From Paracandidimonas soli (GTDB lineage: Bacteria > Pseudomonadota > Gammaproteobacteria > Burkholderiales > Burkholderiaceae_B), in contig NZ_SMBX01000006.1 in the NCBI RefSeq assembly GCF_004342005.1, positions 62,001 to 126,000 on the forward strand: a stretch of DNA of 64,000 nt. The letters are read 5' to 3'. Shown here in pieces: positions 41,930-50,341 of this stretch. Below the pieces are notes generated by a model. It did no database searches and had not been told where the DNA came from. It saw nothing but the letters and a program-made list of their open reading frames with translations. The first letter of the stretch is position 1. The number at the start of each line of letters is the position of its first letter. The translations under genes and the position numbers were made by a program.

Positions 41930-43473
41930 TGCGACTCGCGCGTAAAGATGCATGGCTGATCGTGGTTTTGCTGTTGCCGCTTTTTTCCATGGCCGTGATC
42001 CCTTTCTACGATACGAGCGAACCCCGCTATGCAGAGATCGCCAGGGTCATGGCCCGGTCGGGAGACTGGATTACTCCCTGGTTCAGCCCTGATCTTCCGT
42101 TCTGGGGAAAGCCGCCTCTTTCATTCTGGGCGCAAGCCCTTTCCATGAAAGCGTTCGGTATCAACGAATTTGCCGCGCGCTTTCCTTCCTGGCTATGCTG
42201 GCTCCTGTCCAATGCGCTGCTTTTTGCAGGAGCGCGATCGCTGTATGGGCGGCGCGTTGCTTTGCTGGCCGCGACTGTCTACAGCACAGGCACGCTTGTC
42301 TATATCGGTTCCGGCGCGGTGCTGACGGACCCATTTCTCGCGTTTGGCACGACCTTGTCCCTGGTATCGTTTGCCATAGCGGTGAAAGATCGGAAGCCTG
42401 TCTTTGCGGGAGCCGGAGAGCCGCAGGAAAAGTTTGCCGGTGCGTCGGGGGCGCCAGGATCCTGGTGGTGGCGGTATGGATTTTTCGCAGGCCTGGCTAT
42501 CGGTTTGCTGGCGAAAGGGCCTTTGGCCGTTGTGATCGGCATGGCGCCGGTGCTGGTCTGGCACATGTGCAACCATAAGACCTCCGCATTGGCGACTGCC
42601 CTGCCTTGGGCGACCGGACTGGCTTTGACGGCGGTGCTGAGCCTTCCCTGGTATATCCTGGCGGAACTCAAGACGCCGGGATTCCTGGACTATTTCATCG
42701 TCGGAGAGCACTGGCTCCGTTTTCTTGATCCAGGCTGGAGCGGAGACCTGTACGGGACGGCTCATCGACAGCCGTACGGCATGATATGGCTTTACTGGCT
42801 GATGGCGTCTTTTCCCTGGGGCGTGCTGATGCTGGCGCTGTTGATGGGCTCGTTGCGCAGCTCTCGTCTGCGTTCGGCGCTCAGGGCGACAAGCAGCCGC
42901 CCGCTTTCCGGGTATTGGCTGGCGGGCGCCTTGTTCACGCCGATCTTCTTTACATTCGCCGCCAATATCCTGTGGACTTATCTGTTTCCCGCCATGGCTG
43001 GATTCAGCATTCTCGTCGCGATCTTTCTCGATCGGATGGATGGGCTGCCTGGATTTTCCAGACGTATGCAACTGACGATCGCAGGCATTGTGCCTGTCGC
43101 GCTGCTGGGATTGAGCGTCATTGCCTGGGTCAGTCCCGACCTGTATCTGCGCAGCACTGAACGCGGCCTGGTGCGTTATGTCATGCAGCAGGGTGAGCCC
43201 GTCTCTTCGTTGCATTATTACGGCAAGCCGCCTTTTTCCGCGCGATTTTATTCGGCGGGGCAGGCCAGGGAAATGACGCAAGGCAAACTGAGACAGGCGA
43301 CTGCAAGCTGTGCGCCGTTTTACCTGGCGATACCCAAAGACCAGCAGAAAGCCGTCGCGGAGACTCTTGGCAGGCCACTCGATCCGCTTTACGTCAATAA
43401 ACGCTATGTGCTCGTCAGAATATCGACTGGCGGGGCGGATTTGCGGCAGGGATGCCTGAAGGGACTTCCATAG
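41929..43473 (+). CDS. ArnT-like (GT83) lipid A glycosyltransferase (LgmB-like)
   Basis: A 514-residue polytopic GT-C enzyme. The first periplasmic loop has the ArnT catalytic signature YDTSEPRYAEIARVMARSGD with PFWGKPPLSFWAQALSMKAF, and multiple helices follow. ArnT/LgmB move a sugar from undecaprenyl phosphate to lipid A phosphates and so reduce binding of cationic peptides. The ATG at 41929 follows GAGGAG and overlaps the gtrB stop (TGATG). A His/Cys-containing soluble C-terminal domain follows the last helix. Confidence 0.88.
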   Translation: MRLARKDAWLIVVLLLPLFSMAVIPFYDTSEPRYAEIARVMARSGDWITPWFSPDLPFWGKPPLSFWAQALSMKAFGINEFAARFPSWLCWLLSNALLFAGARSLYGRRVALLAATVYSTGTLVYIGSGAVLTDPFLAFGTTLSLVSFAIAVKDRKPVFAGAGEPQEKFAGASGAPGSWWWRYGFFAGLAIGLLAKGPLAVVIGMAPVLVWHMCNHKTSALATALPWATGLALTAVLSLPWYILAELKTPGFLDYFIVGEHWLRFLDPGWSGDLYGTAHRQPYGMIWLYWLMASFPWGVLMLALLMGSLRSSRLRSALRATSSRPLSGYWLAGALFTPIFFTFAANILWTYLFPAMAGFSILVAIFLDRMDGLPGFSRRMQLTIAGIVPVALLGLSVIAWVSPDLYLRSTERGLVRYVMQQGEPVSSLHYYGKPPFSARFYSAGQAREMTQGKLRQATASCAPFYLAIPKDQQKAVAETLGRPLDPLYVNKRYVLVRISTGGADLRQGCLKGLP

Positions 43474-43626
43474 CCGGAAAGCGATTGAAATAGCTTATAC
43501 ACACAGTATCTCAATCTGCAAGACTGATACACGCCTTGGGTGCTAACTTCTTGTCCAGCCGGACATTTCCGGTTCCACCCGATACATATGCGGCATTGCA
43601 GTGATAGCCAGCACAGGAGAATCATC

Positions 43627-43977
43627 ATGACTATCGCCAAACGAATTATTCAAGCTGTTCTCGCGGGTGCGCTTGCCCTGGGCGTCAGCACGGCGGCGCT
43701 GGCCGACAAGCAGGGCCGCAATACCATCATCGGCGCAGGGTTGGGCGGCGCCGCCGGGGCGCTGATTTCAGATGGCGATCCCTGGGTCATACTGGGCGGA
43801 GCTGCTGCCGGAGGCGTATTGGGGCACGTCATCACGGATGACGATGACCGCGGCAGGAACCGTCATCATTGGAAGCATGACCGCAGCTACAATAAATACT
43901 ACAAACGGGCTAACTATCGAGGCCATGACAAGCACCGTGGCGGCAAACATTGGCACAAGAAGCATCATCGCCATTGA
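43627..43977 (+). CDS. Small secreted glycine-zipper, His-rich protein
   Basis: A 116-residue exported protein. The signal peptide ends at ALADKQ. The mature N-terminal half is a glycine-zipper (GAGLGGAAGALISDGDPW, LGGAAAGGVLGHVI). The C-terminal third is very rich in His, Lys, Arg and Tyr (HHWKHD, GGKHWHKKHHRH). Such tails can bind metal ions or nucleic acid. The ATG at 43627 follows AGGAGAA. The last 68 bases overlap, tail to tail, the DUF35 gene. The function is unknown. Confidence 0.75.
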   Translation: MTIAKRIIQAVLAGALALGVSTAALADKQGRNTIIGAGLGGAAGALISDGDPWVILGGAAAGGVLGHVITDDDDRGRNRHHWKHDRSYNKYYKRANYRGHDKHRGGKHWHKKHHRH

Positions 43978-44407
43978 GCGAGAGACGAGGGTCGGATTCT
44001 TCGCTCAACTGGAAGCGGGGCAGCATCTTGCCTGAAAAAGACTCATAGACCATGCGCACCTTTTTCCCGATCCAATCGCCGTCGGCAGGCTCGCCGCCTG
44101 CGAGATTGGATACGAGCACCGCGCCCTCTTCGATCTGAACGGCAATGACATTGTAGGGAGCGGGATATTCAGGCAGATAGCTGCGGTGGAACCGTGTCCA
44201 GGACAGAATCTTCCCGCGGCCGCTGATCGTCTTCCACGTCAGGTCAAACCGGAAACAGGACGGGCAGCAGTTCGCGGGCGGATAGATGGCTTTGCTGCAG
44301 GCATCGCAGAACGGAAGCGCCATTGCCTCGTTGTCGATGCTCGCCCACATCCTGTCGTCCAGCAGCCCGCTGACGGGGGATGGAAAAGTGTCTGGCTTGT
44401 TCATCAT
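43910..44407 (-). CDS. DUF35 OB-fold protein with rubredoxin-like zinc ribbon
   Basis: A 165-residue acyl-CoA-binding partner protein. A zinc ribbon with Cys34, Cys37, Cys48 and Cys51 (PFCDACSKAIYPP, CCPSCF) is followed by an OB fold (ISGRGKILSWTRFHRSYLPE). DUF35 proteins pair with Ltp2/thiolase-like enzymes; in steroid side-chain breakdown the pair is an aldolase. Its start overlaps the thiolase-like gene by 4 bases. The C-terminal ~25 residues are antisense to the His-rich protein gene and probably not conserved. Confidence 0.85.
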   Translation of the reverse strand: MMNKPDTFPSPVSGLLDDRMWASIDNEAMALPFCDACSKAIYPPANCCPSCFRFDLTWKTISGRGKILSWTRFHRSYLPEYPAPYNVIAVQIEEGAVLVSNLAGGEPADGDWIGKKVRMVYESFSGKMLPRFQLSEESDPRLSLNGDDASCANVCRHGACHGLDS

Positions 44408-45564
44408 GCCTTATCCGCAGTCATTACGATGGATACGGTCTTTCCCGCAATATCCGAGGTGTAGTGCGCATGCTGGGCGCCCATGATCTGCCGCGCCCCG
44501 GCCTGGCCCCGGAGCTGCCGCACGCATTCCACATAGTGGCCCCAGCCCTGCATATACGAATCCGAGAGATGGCCGCCGCTCGTATTGGTCGGAAGCCGCC
44601 CGCCCGGGCCTATGCCTTGCTCGCGAAGGAATTTAGCCGCATCGCCTGCCTGGCAATAGCCATAGCCCTCGAGCGCGAGGACGACGTGCATGGAAAAGCT
44701 GTCGTATACCGAAAATACGTCAATGTCGCCGTGGCTCACATTCGCCATGGAAAATGAGGCCTCGCCGGCGAGTTTCTGGGCGTCGCGATAGAAATCCGTC
44801 AGCCGGGGCTCCAGGCTGGTCGAGCCCTGGTTCAGGTCATAACGACCGAAACCGGTGACATGCACCGCCGGTTTCGCCATGCGTTTCGCCCGCCCGGCCG
44901 AGGTCACGATCAATGCCACTCCGCCGTCATTGACCATGCAGTAGTCGAAGAGGCGCAGGGGTTCGCAGATGTAGGGCGCCGCCAGATATGCATCGATGTC
45001 GATAGGCTTGCCAAGGATCGCTTCCGGATTCAGGGAGGCCCATTTCCTCTGGCTGACCGCAACCAGGCCGAGATCCTTGTCCTTCATGCCGCTCGCGTGC
45101 ATGTAGGCGTTCGCGGTGAGAGCATAGAGCGCTCCTTGCGAAGTGAGCCCCCACGGCGTGTGATAGACATAGGCCAGGAAAAGATCGCCGCCCATCGCCT
45201 GAGGGCCGCCGTACTGGACCTTGTTCGAGCGCTGGTTGTTGCCGTAGACCAGCGCCACTGTTTCCGCCATGCCGGATTCGATCGCGGCGATCGCCTTGAG
45301 CAGCGCGGTCGGCGCGTCGGACTGGTCGCCCCATCGCGGGTCGATGCCCAGGACTTCCGCCGTTCTTTCGTAGGCGGTCGCCTGGCCGACGATCAGGCCA
45401 TCGATATCCCTGCGTTCCAGGCCGGAGTCGGCAAGGGCGTTCCGCAGGGCGATCGCAGCGTAGCCGTATTGGTCGCAGCACGCCTGTCCCTGCCGGACGG
45501 CATGCCAGTCGGCGACCCAGTCGGTTTTGCCGATCCCTACGATGCTGCATCGTGCTTCAGGCAT
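44404..45564 (-). CDS. Thiolase-fold lipid-transfer (Ltp2/SCP-x-like) enzyme
   Basis: A 386-residue protein of the lipid-transfer branch of the thiolase superfamily. It contains IVGIGKTDW at the start and LPTNTSGGHLSDSYMQGWG near the end. The usual thiolase GHP motif is absent there, and no Cys is seen in the DQSDAPTALLKAIAAIESG region where thiolases keep their nucleophile. That points to a non-thiolytic reaction, such as the retro-aldol cleavage of Ltp2-DUF35 pairs. It lies between a CoA transferase and the DUF35 gene, overlapping both. Confidence 0.82.
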   Translation of the reverse strand: MPEARCSIVGIGKTDWVADWHAVRQGQACCDQYGYAAIALRNALADSGLERRDIDGLIVGQATAYERTAEVLGIDPRWGDQSDAPTALLKAIAAIESGMAETVALVYGNNQRSNKVQYGGPQAMGGDLFLAYVYHTPWGLTSQGALYALTANAYMHASGMKDKDLGLVAVSQRKWASLNPEAILGKPIDIDAYLAAPYICEPLRLFDYCMVNDGGVALIVTSAGRAKRMAKPAVHVTGFGRYDLNQGSTSLEPRLTDFYRDAQKLAGEASFSMANVSHGDIDVFSVYDSFSMHVVLALEGYGYCQAGDAAKFLREQGIGPGGRLPTNTSGGHLSDSYMQGWGHYVECVRQLRGQAGARQIMGAQHAHYTSDIAGKTVSIVMTADKA

Positions 45565-46762
45565 GCACAGCTCCGCTCATGGCTATTCGGGACTGAAGGA
45601 GCGCTTCGATTTCCGGCGTGTCATATCCCGCCTCGCGCAGTATCTCGACCGTGTGCTCGCCGAAATCGGGCGGCGGCATCGATGGACGCTGCCGCACTGC
45701 GCTATTGATGGGAAACGCGGGAACGCGGAATTGATTGCCCGTGCTCGTCGTCAATGTCTCTACCAGCTTGAGGTGCGCCATTTGAGGGTTGCGTTCGAGA
45801 TCGCGATAGGTGGCAACCGATCCGCAGATGATGTCGGCCTTCGACAGCAGTTCGAGCCACTCATCGACCGTACGCTTGGCAAATGCTTCCTGCAGCAGGC
45901 TGCGCATCAGCGCGCGGTTCCGGACTCTTTCATCCAGATTGGCCAGCAGGGCAAGCTCTGGCGCATCGCCGATGCCGAGAACTTCGCAAAGCCGCTCCCA
46001 GCGGCCGCCATTGTAGGCCGCGACCATCAGCCAGCCATCGGAGGCTTCGAATGCTTCATTGGGAGCGGCGTAAGGCGCGGCGCTGCCGGCCTTGATCGGC
46101 AGGCATTGCGACCCGAAGTATTCGGTGAGGGCGGACTGCTGCAGGGCGATGGCCGAAGCAAACAGGCTCACGTCCAGAAATTCTCCCTCGCCCTTGCGCT
46201 CCCGCTGAAACAATGCCGCGAGCACGCCCACCGTGGCCACGATACCCGCAGTGACGTCCACGACGGGCGCCTGCACCTTGCATGGTTCCTGGTCGGGAAA
46301 GCCGATCAGGCTCATGAGGCCTGATTCCCCCTGGATAATGCCGTCGACGCCCGGCTTGGCTGTCGCCGGCCCCGTTTGCCCAAACGCGGACACAGAGCAG
46401 TAAACCAGGCCGGGATTCTCTTTCTTCAGGTCTTCATGGCCTAGTCCCAGCTTGCTCATGACGCCGGGACGGAAGCTCTCGATCAGTACGTCCGCACTGG
46501 CCGCCAGTCTGCGAACCGCCTGAAGTCCGGCCTCGGACTTCAGGTTCAGGACGATGCTGCGCTTGTTCCGGTTGAACGCGACATAGATGGGGCTTTCATC
46601 GAGCACCCAGGGCCGGCCCAGCGTGCGTCCCAGATCTCCCGAGGGGGATTCGATTTTGATGACATCCGCTCCCATGTCGCCCAGGTACATCGAGCATGTG
46701 GGGCCGGCGCCGATCTGGGAAAAGTCGATGACGCGGATGCCATCCAGGCTAGTATTCAGCAA
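45557..46762 (-). CDS. Family III CoA transferase (CaiB/BaiF)
   Basis: A 401-residue family III CoA transferase. It begins SLDGIRVIDFSQIGAGP with GADVIKIESPSGD, as the family does; the catalytic Asp is in QAPVVDVTAGIVATV. It would activate an organic acid by CoA exchange as the first step of this operon. There is no ATG at a sensible place: the TTG at 46762, with GAGGG seven bases upstream, is the likely start, 10 bases after the Bug receptor stop. The 3' end overlaps the thiolase-like gene by 8 bases. Confidence 0.88.
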   Translation of the reverse strand: MLNTSLDGIRVIDFSQIGAGPTCSMYLGDMGADVIKIESPSGDLGRTLGRPWVLDESPIYVAFNRNKRSIVLNLKSEAGLQAVRRLAASADVLIESFRPGVMSKLGLGHEDLKKENPGLVYCSVSAFGQTGPATAKPGVDGIIQGESGLMSLIGFPDQEPCKVQAPVVDVTAGIVATVGVLAALFQRERKGEGEFLDVSLFASAIALQQSALTEYFGSQCLPIKAGSAAPYAAPNEAFEASDGWLMVAAYNGGRWERLCEVLGIGDAPELALLANLDERVRNRALMRSLLQEAFAKRTVDEWLELLSKADIICGSVATYRDLERNPQMAHLKLVETLTTSTGNQFRVPAFPINSAVRQRPSMPPPDFGEHTVEILREAGYDTPEIEALLQSRIAMSGAVHA

Positions 46763-46772
46763 TTGCGCACCC

Positions 46773-47759
46773 TCACTCGATCTTGATGCCGACGTCTTTG
46801 ATGATCCTGGCCCACTTGGCCTCGTCGGCATTCATGACGGACTGCATCTCTTCGGCGTTGAGATAGCGGGTTTCGTAACCGAGCTCGGCCAGCTTCTGCC
46901 GGAACTCGGCGGAATCGGTGACGCGCTTGAGCGCTTCGGTGAGAGTCGCAACCACATCGTCGGGCGTTTTCGCCGGAGCCAGGATGCCGTACCATGTCGA
47001 GGATTCGTACCCGGCGACGCCCGCTTCGGCCATGGTGGGAACCTGCGGCAGCAGTAAGGAGCGGGCGGTACCGGTTACTGCGATCGCATTCAGGCTTTGT
47101 GCCTGGACATGCGGAGCGACTGCGGGCAGCGTGCCGAATGCGAGCTGGATATGGCCGCCGAGCGTGTCCGCGATGGCCGGACCTGAGCCACGGTAGGGGA
47201 TATGCGTCAGCTTGGCGCCGGTCAGGACGCTGAACAGTTCCGCCGACAGGTGCTGCGGCGTGCCGTTTCCCGGCGTACCGTGGTTGAGTTGCTCGCCTTT
47301 GACTTTGACGGTCTGCAGAATGTCGTCGACGCTCTTCAGGCCTGTGGATGGATGGGATACCAGCAGGAACTGCACGTCGGCGACCATGGCGACCGGACGC
47401 AAGTCCTTGTGCAGGTCGAAGCCGACATTCGAATAGAGCGATGTATTGATGACGACCTGGTTGGATGCGATTGCGATCGTGTAGCCGTCCGGGGCGGAGC
47501 GCGCCGCCGCCGCAGTGCCGATATTTCCGCCGGCCCCGCCTTTGTTTTCGACAACGACGGGCACGTTCAGCTCTTTGGACAGATAGTCGCCCACGAGCCG
47601 ACCGACCTGATCGTTGCCGCCGCCCGGAGGGAAAGGCACGACAAGGGTAATGGGTTTGGTCGGGAATGCCGATGCCGAGGCCGAGGCCAGCAACGGCATC
47701 AGCGTGAAAACGGCCGCCGCCGCCCGTTTCAACAAACGATTTTTATTCAGTGGTTTCAC
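46773..47759 (-). CDS. Bug/TctC family periplasmic substrate-binding receptor
   Basis: A 328-residue Bug receptor. The signal peptide ends about SASASA, then FPTKPITLVVPFPPGGGNDQ, the classic mature start. ENKGGAGGNIGTAAAARSAPD and HIPYRGSGPAI are ligand-lobe marks. It starts with GTG at 47759 behind AGGAG; the longer frame upstream overlaps the hydratase gene and is rejected. Its place inside an acyl-CoA operon suggests that it binds the acid this operon degrades. TctA/B are not adjacent. Confidence 0.92.
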   Translation of the reverse strand: MKPLNKNRLLKRAAAAVFTLMPLLASASASAFPTKPITLVVPFPPGGGNDQVGRLVGDYLSKELNVPVVVENKGGAGGNIGTAAAARSAPDGYTIAIASNQVVINTSLYSNVGFDLHKDLRPVAMVADVQFLLVSHPSTGLKSVDDILQTVKVKGEQLNHGTPGNGTPQHLSAELFSVLTGAKLTHIPYRGSGPAIADTLGGHIQLAFGTLPAVAPHVQAQSLNAIAVTGTARSLLLPQVPTMAEAGVAGYESSTWYGILAPAKTPDDVVATLTEALKRVTDSAEFRQKLAELGYETRYLNAEEMQSVMNADEAKWARIIKDVGIKIE

Positions 47760-47781
47760 TGTAGTCTCCTGGTGGTCAACC

Positions 47782-48579
47782 TTAACAGCCCTTGAACCGG
47801 GGCTTGCGTTTTTCGGCGAAAGCCTTGCGGCCTTCGATGCGATCCTCTGACGCGTGAAGATGGCCCCAGACGAGTTCTTCGATCTCGAGCGCCTCCTTGA
47901 CCGGCAGGTCGAGCGCTTTTTGCGACAGGTACTTGATTGCGCGAACGGCCAGCGGCGCATTGGCGGCGATGTCCGACGCAATGGCTTGGGCGCGCCGCAG
48001 CAAAGGTTCATCCGCCACGACTTCGCTGACGATTCCATAGGCATGCGCGCTATCCGCATCGATGATTTCGCCCGTCAGCAAAAGGCGCATCGCTGTCGAC
48101 CGGGGCAGGGACTGCAACAGGCGCTGGATGCCGGAAACCGCCGGAATGCTGCCGACGCGCGGTTCCGTCAACCCGAAGCGGGCGTTGGGCGAGCAGATGC
48201 AGATATCGGCGTTGAGCGCCAGTTCCATGCCGCCGCCGACCGCCACGCCGTTCACCGCGGCAATGACGGGCTTGCCGATGCCCAGCCGGGGCAGCGAGAT
48301 ATTCCGGATATAGAGCGGATGCTTTTCATCGATGTTCCGGTCGAACATGCCGGAAACATAGGGCTTCGCGGGCAGGGTTTTCTTGAGATCGGCCCCTGCG
48401 CAAAATGCCCTTTCTCCCGCTCCGGTGAGGATGGCGACGCGCAGCTCGTCATCGCCGTCGAACCTGAGCAAAGCATCACGCAGATCGAGCATGGCGGACG
48501 GATCGAGCGCGTTCATGCTCTCGATCCGGTTCATGGTGATCGTGACGACACTCCCGTTTTTCGCGTATTCAATACCCAT
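47782..48579 (-). CDS. Enoyl-CoA hydratase/isomerase
   Basis: A 265-residue crotonase. The oxyanion-hole segments are ERAFCAGADLK and AAVNGVAVGGGMELAL, and the general acid/base Glu positions are in GGGMELALNADIC and FGLTEPRVG. It hydrates an enoyl-CoA intermediate. First gene of the five-gene minus-strand operon and divergent from a LysR regulator. Confidence 0.92.
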   Translation of the reverse strand: MGIEYAKNGSVVTITMNRIESMNALDPSAMLDLRDALLRFDGDDELRVAILTGAGERAFCAGADLKKTLPAKPYVSGMFDRNIDEKHPLYIRNISLPRLGIGKPVIAAVNGVAVGGGMELALNADICICSPNARFGLTEPRVGSIPAVSGIQRLLQSLPRSTAMRLLLTGEIIDADSAHAYGIVSEVVADEPLLRRAQAIASDIAANAPLAVRAIKYLSQKALDLPVKEALEIEELVWGHLHASEDRIEGRKAFAEKRKPRFKGC

Positions 48580-48669
48580 GCGGCCGGACCTCGCGCTTTC
48601 TGCTTGTTCTTGAAGTAGGTCGTATGCTACGTTTCAAGTTATATTCAAACAATCAATTTATTTTCATAG

Positions 48670-48681
48670 TTAAATATTTAA
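48670..48681. promoter_or_regulatory. Palindrome in the LysR/hydratase intergenic region
   Basis: TTAAATATTTAA, a perfect 12-base palindrome in a very AT-rich stretch immediately before the LysR ATG at 48689. It could be an operator or simply AT-rich promoter DNA. Confidence 0.35.
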
Positions 48682-48688
48682 ATAATTT

Positions 48689-49573
48689 ATGTTTAAGCCA
48701 AGCCTCGTGCATCTGGAAACCGCTGTCTGGATTTCCCGTCTCGGGTCGTACGCGGCGGCGGCCGCGCAGCTCAATACGACGCAGCCGACGGTGTCTTCAC
48801 GGATCAAGGAGTTGGAAGAGCGCCTGGGCATCCAAGTGTTCGAGAAGACGGGCCGGCGCATGGTTCTGACAGTGAAGGGCAGAACGTTGGTCGACCGGTG
48901 CGCGCCCCTTCTCGACCGGATGGAAGGCGTGCTGAGAAGCGTGACCGATACGCGGGACATGCACGGCACCTTGCGTCTCGGCTGCGGGGAGATTTTCGCG
49001 ATGACCAAGCTGGCAGGCATCATGAAACGCGCCAGAGAAGCATTCCCGAACGTCAACTGGGAGATCGATGTCGACCTGACGATCAACCTGAAGAGCAAGC
49101 TTCAGCGCGCGGCGCTGGATATGGCGATCATGGTGTCGACCGACGATGACGTCAGCCAGGCGGCAAGCCTGAGCAGGCTGAATCTGGCATGGATGGCGGA
49201 CATGGCGTTCGCGAAGGAGAACGATCTCGGGCATGGCCGGGAGGATCTGGCGCGCGTGCCAGTATGGACCCTGTCACGGCCATCTCTTCAATATGGCCTG
49301 ACAGCGGCGTGCCTGCCGGATCCCAGGCAGAGCCACAAACTGAATACCTGCAATCACGTCAAGTCCCTCATCGAGGTCGTTGCTTCAGGAGCCGGGATCG
49401 CAATGTTGCCAGATACATTGATCGAGGGCGATTCGAAGTATGGCTCTTTGATGCGGATATTCCCCGACCTCGATCCGGTTCCTATCGAGTTTTATATGGC
49501 CAAGCGCAGCGATACGCATGACAGTCTCGTGTTCGAGGCCTTCGATTTCATCAGCCTGAATACGTGCGACTGA
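48689..49573 (+). CDS. LysR family regulator of the acyl-CoA operon
   Basis: A 294-residue LysR protein. The helix-turn-helix (GSYAAAAAQLNTTQPTVSSR) is at residues ~18-38 and the effector domain begins around GTLRLGCGEIF. It is divergent from the hydratase-led operon with 109 bases between, the classic LysR arrangement, so it most likely activates that operon with a pathway intermediate as inducer. Confidence 0.9.
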   Translation: MFKPSLVHLETAVWISRLGSYAAAAAQLNTTQPTVSSRIKELEERLGIQVFEKTGRRMVLTVKGRTLVDRCAPLLDRMEGVLRSVTDTRDMHGTLRLGCGEIFAMTKLAGIMKRAREAFPNVNWEIDVDLTINLKSKLQRAALDMAIMVSTDDDVSQAASLSRLNLAWMADMAFAKENDLGHGREDLARVPVWTLSRPSLQYGLTAACLPDPRQSHKLNTCNHVKSLIEVVASGAGIAMLPDTLIEGDSKYGSLMRIFPDLDPVPIEFYMAKRSDTHDSLVFEAFDFISLNTCD

Positions 49574-49607
49574 TACGCCGCCATTCTTCACCATAGTTTC
49601 GGCTTGC

Positions 49608-50240
49608 CTAAGTTGTCACTCGCAGCGCGTTGACGACCAGCGAGAATGCCGTCGAGGGCTGGCGCCGGCTCGGGTAGTACAGGTAATACCCCGGGAACGG
49701 CGCGCACCAGTCTTCCAGGACCCGGACCAGACGGCCTTCCTCGATGTGGGGCGCGAATTCCTCTTCGGGCAGAAATGCGATGCCCAGTCCCGCCAATGCG
49801 GCATCAACCATGCTGGGGGACGTGTTGAAGATCAGTTGCCCGTCCACCCGCACGTTCAACGGCTGCCTGCGACGCTCGAAATCCCAGATGTAGAGTCCGC
49901 CAGCGGTCTGCATGCGCTGGTTGATGCAGTTGTGCTCGAGTAGGTCGCGCGAATTCTTGGGAATCGGATGGGTGGCGAAATACGCCGGCGAAGCCGCGAC
50001 CGCCATTCGCAACGGCGGTCCGATGGGGACTGCGATCATGTCCTTGTCGATGGTGTCTCCCATGCGACCCCCGGCGTCATAGCGGTCGGCCACGATATCC
50101 CTGAATCCGTAGTTGATGTCGAACTCTATCTTGATGTCGGGATAGTCGAGCAGCAGTGGCGTGAGCTTGGGCAGCAGCGTGGACCGGAGAATGTGCTCGC
50201 CGCAGGTGATGCGCACCGTGCCGGCAGGTTTGTCGCGCAT
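49608..50240 (-). pseudogene. LysR regulator lacking its DNA-binding domain
   Basis: About 210 codons encode only the effector domain of a LysR regulator (DMRDKPAGTVRITCGEHILR to LYYPSRRQPSTAF). It is similar throughout to the intact LysR at 28542-29450. The homology begins abruptly at MRDKPAG; the whole helix-turn-helix and linker are missing. The few codons before it are antisense to a receptor fragment on the plus strand. It cannot bind DNA and is a deletion remnant. Confidence 0.8.
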
Positions 50241-50245
50241 GTCGG

Positions 50246-50316
50246 TCGACTCCAGCGAATACGGCAAGCACCTGGATGGCCGCCGCTATTACGTCGGCAT
50301 GACCATCAAGTATTGA
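50246..50316 (+). pseudogene. C-terminal end of a TonB-type outer-membrane receptor
   Basis: On the plus strand the last ~23 codons read SSEYGKHLDGRRYYVGMTIK, one more Tyr, then a stop at 50314-50316. This is the shape of a TonB receptor's last beta-strand with a terminal aromatic residue. No receptor sequence lies upstream, where the truncated LysR begins. It is the other side of the same deletion. Confidence 0.5.
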
Positions 50317-50341
50317 CGCATCCGCAGCGTGAGTGTGATTG

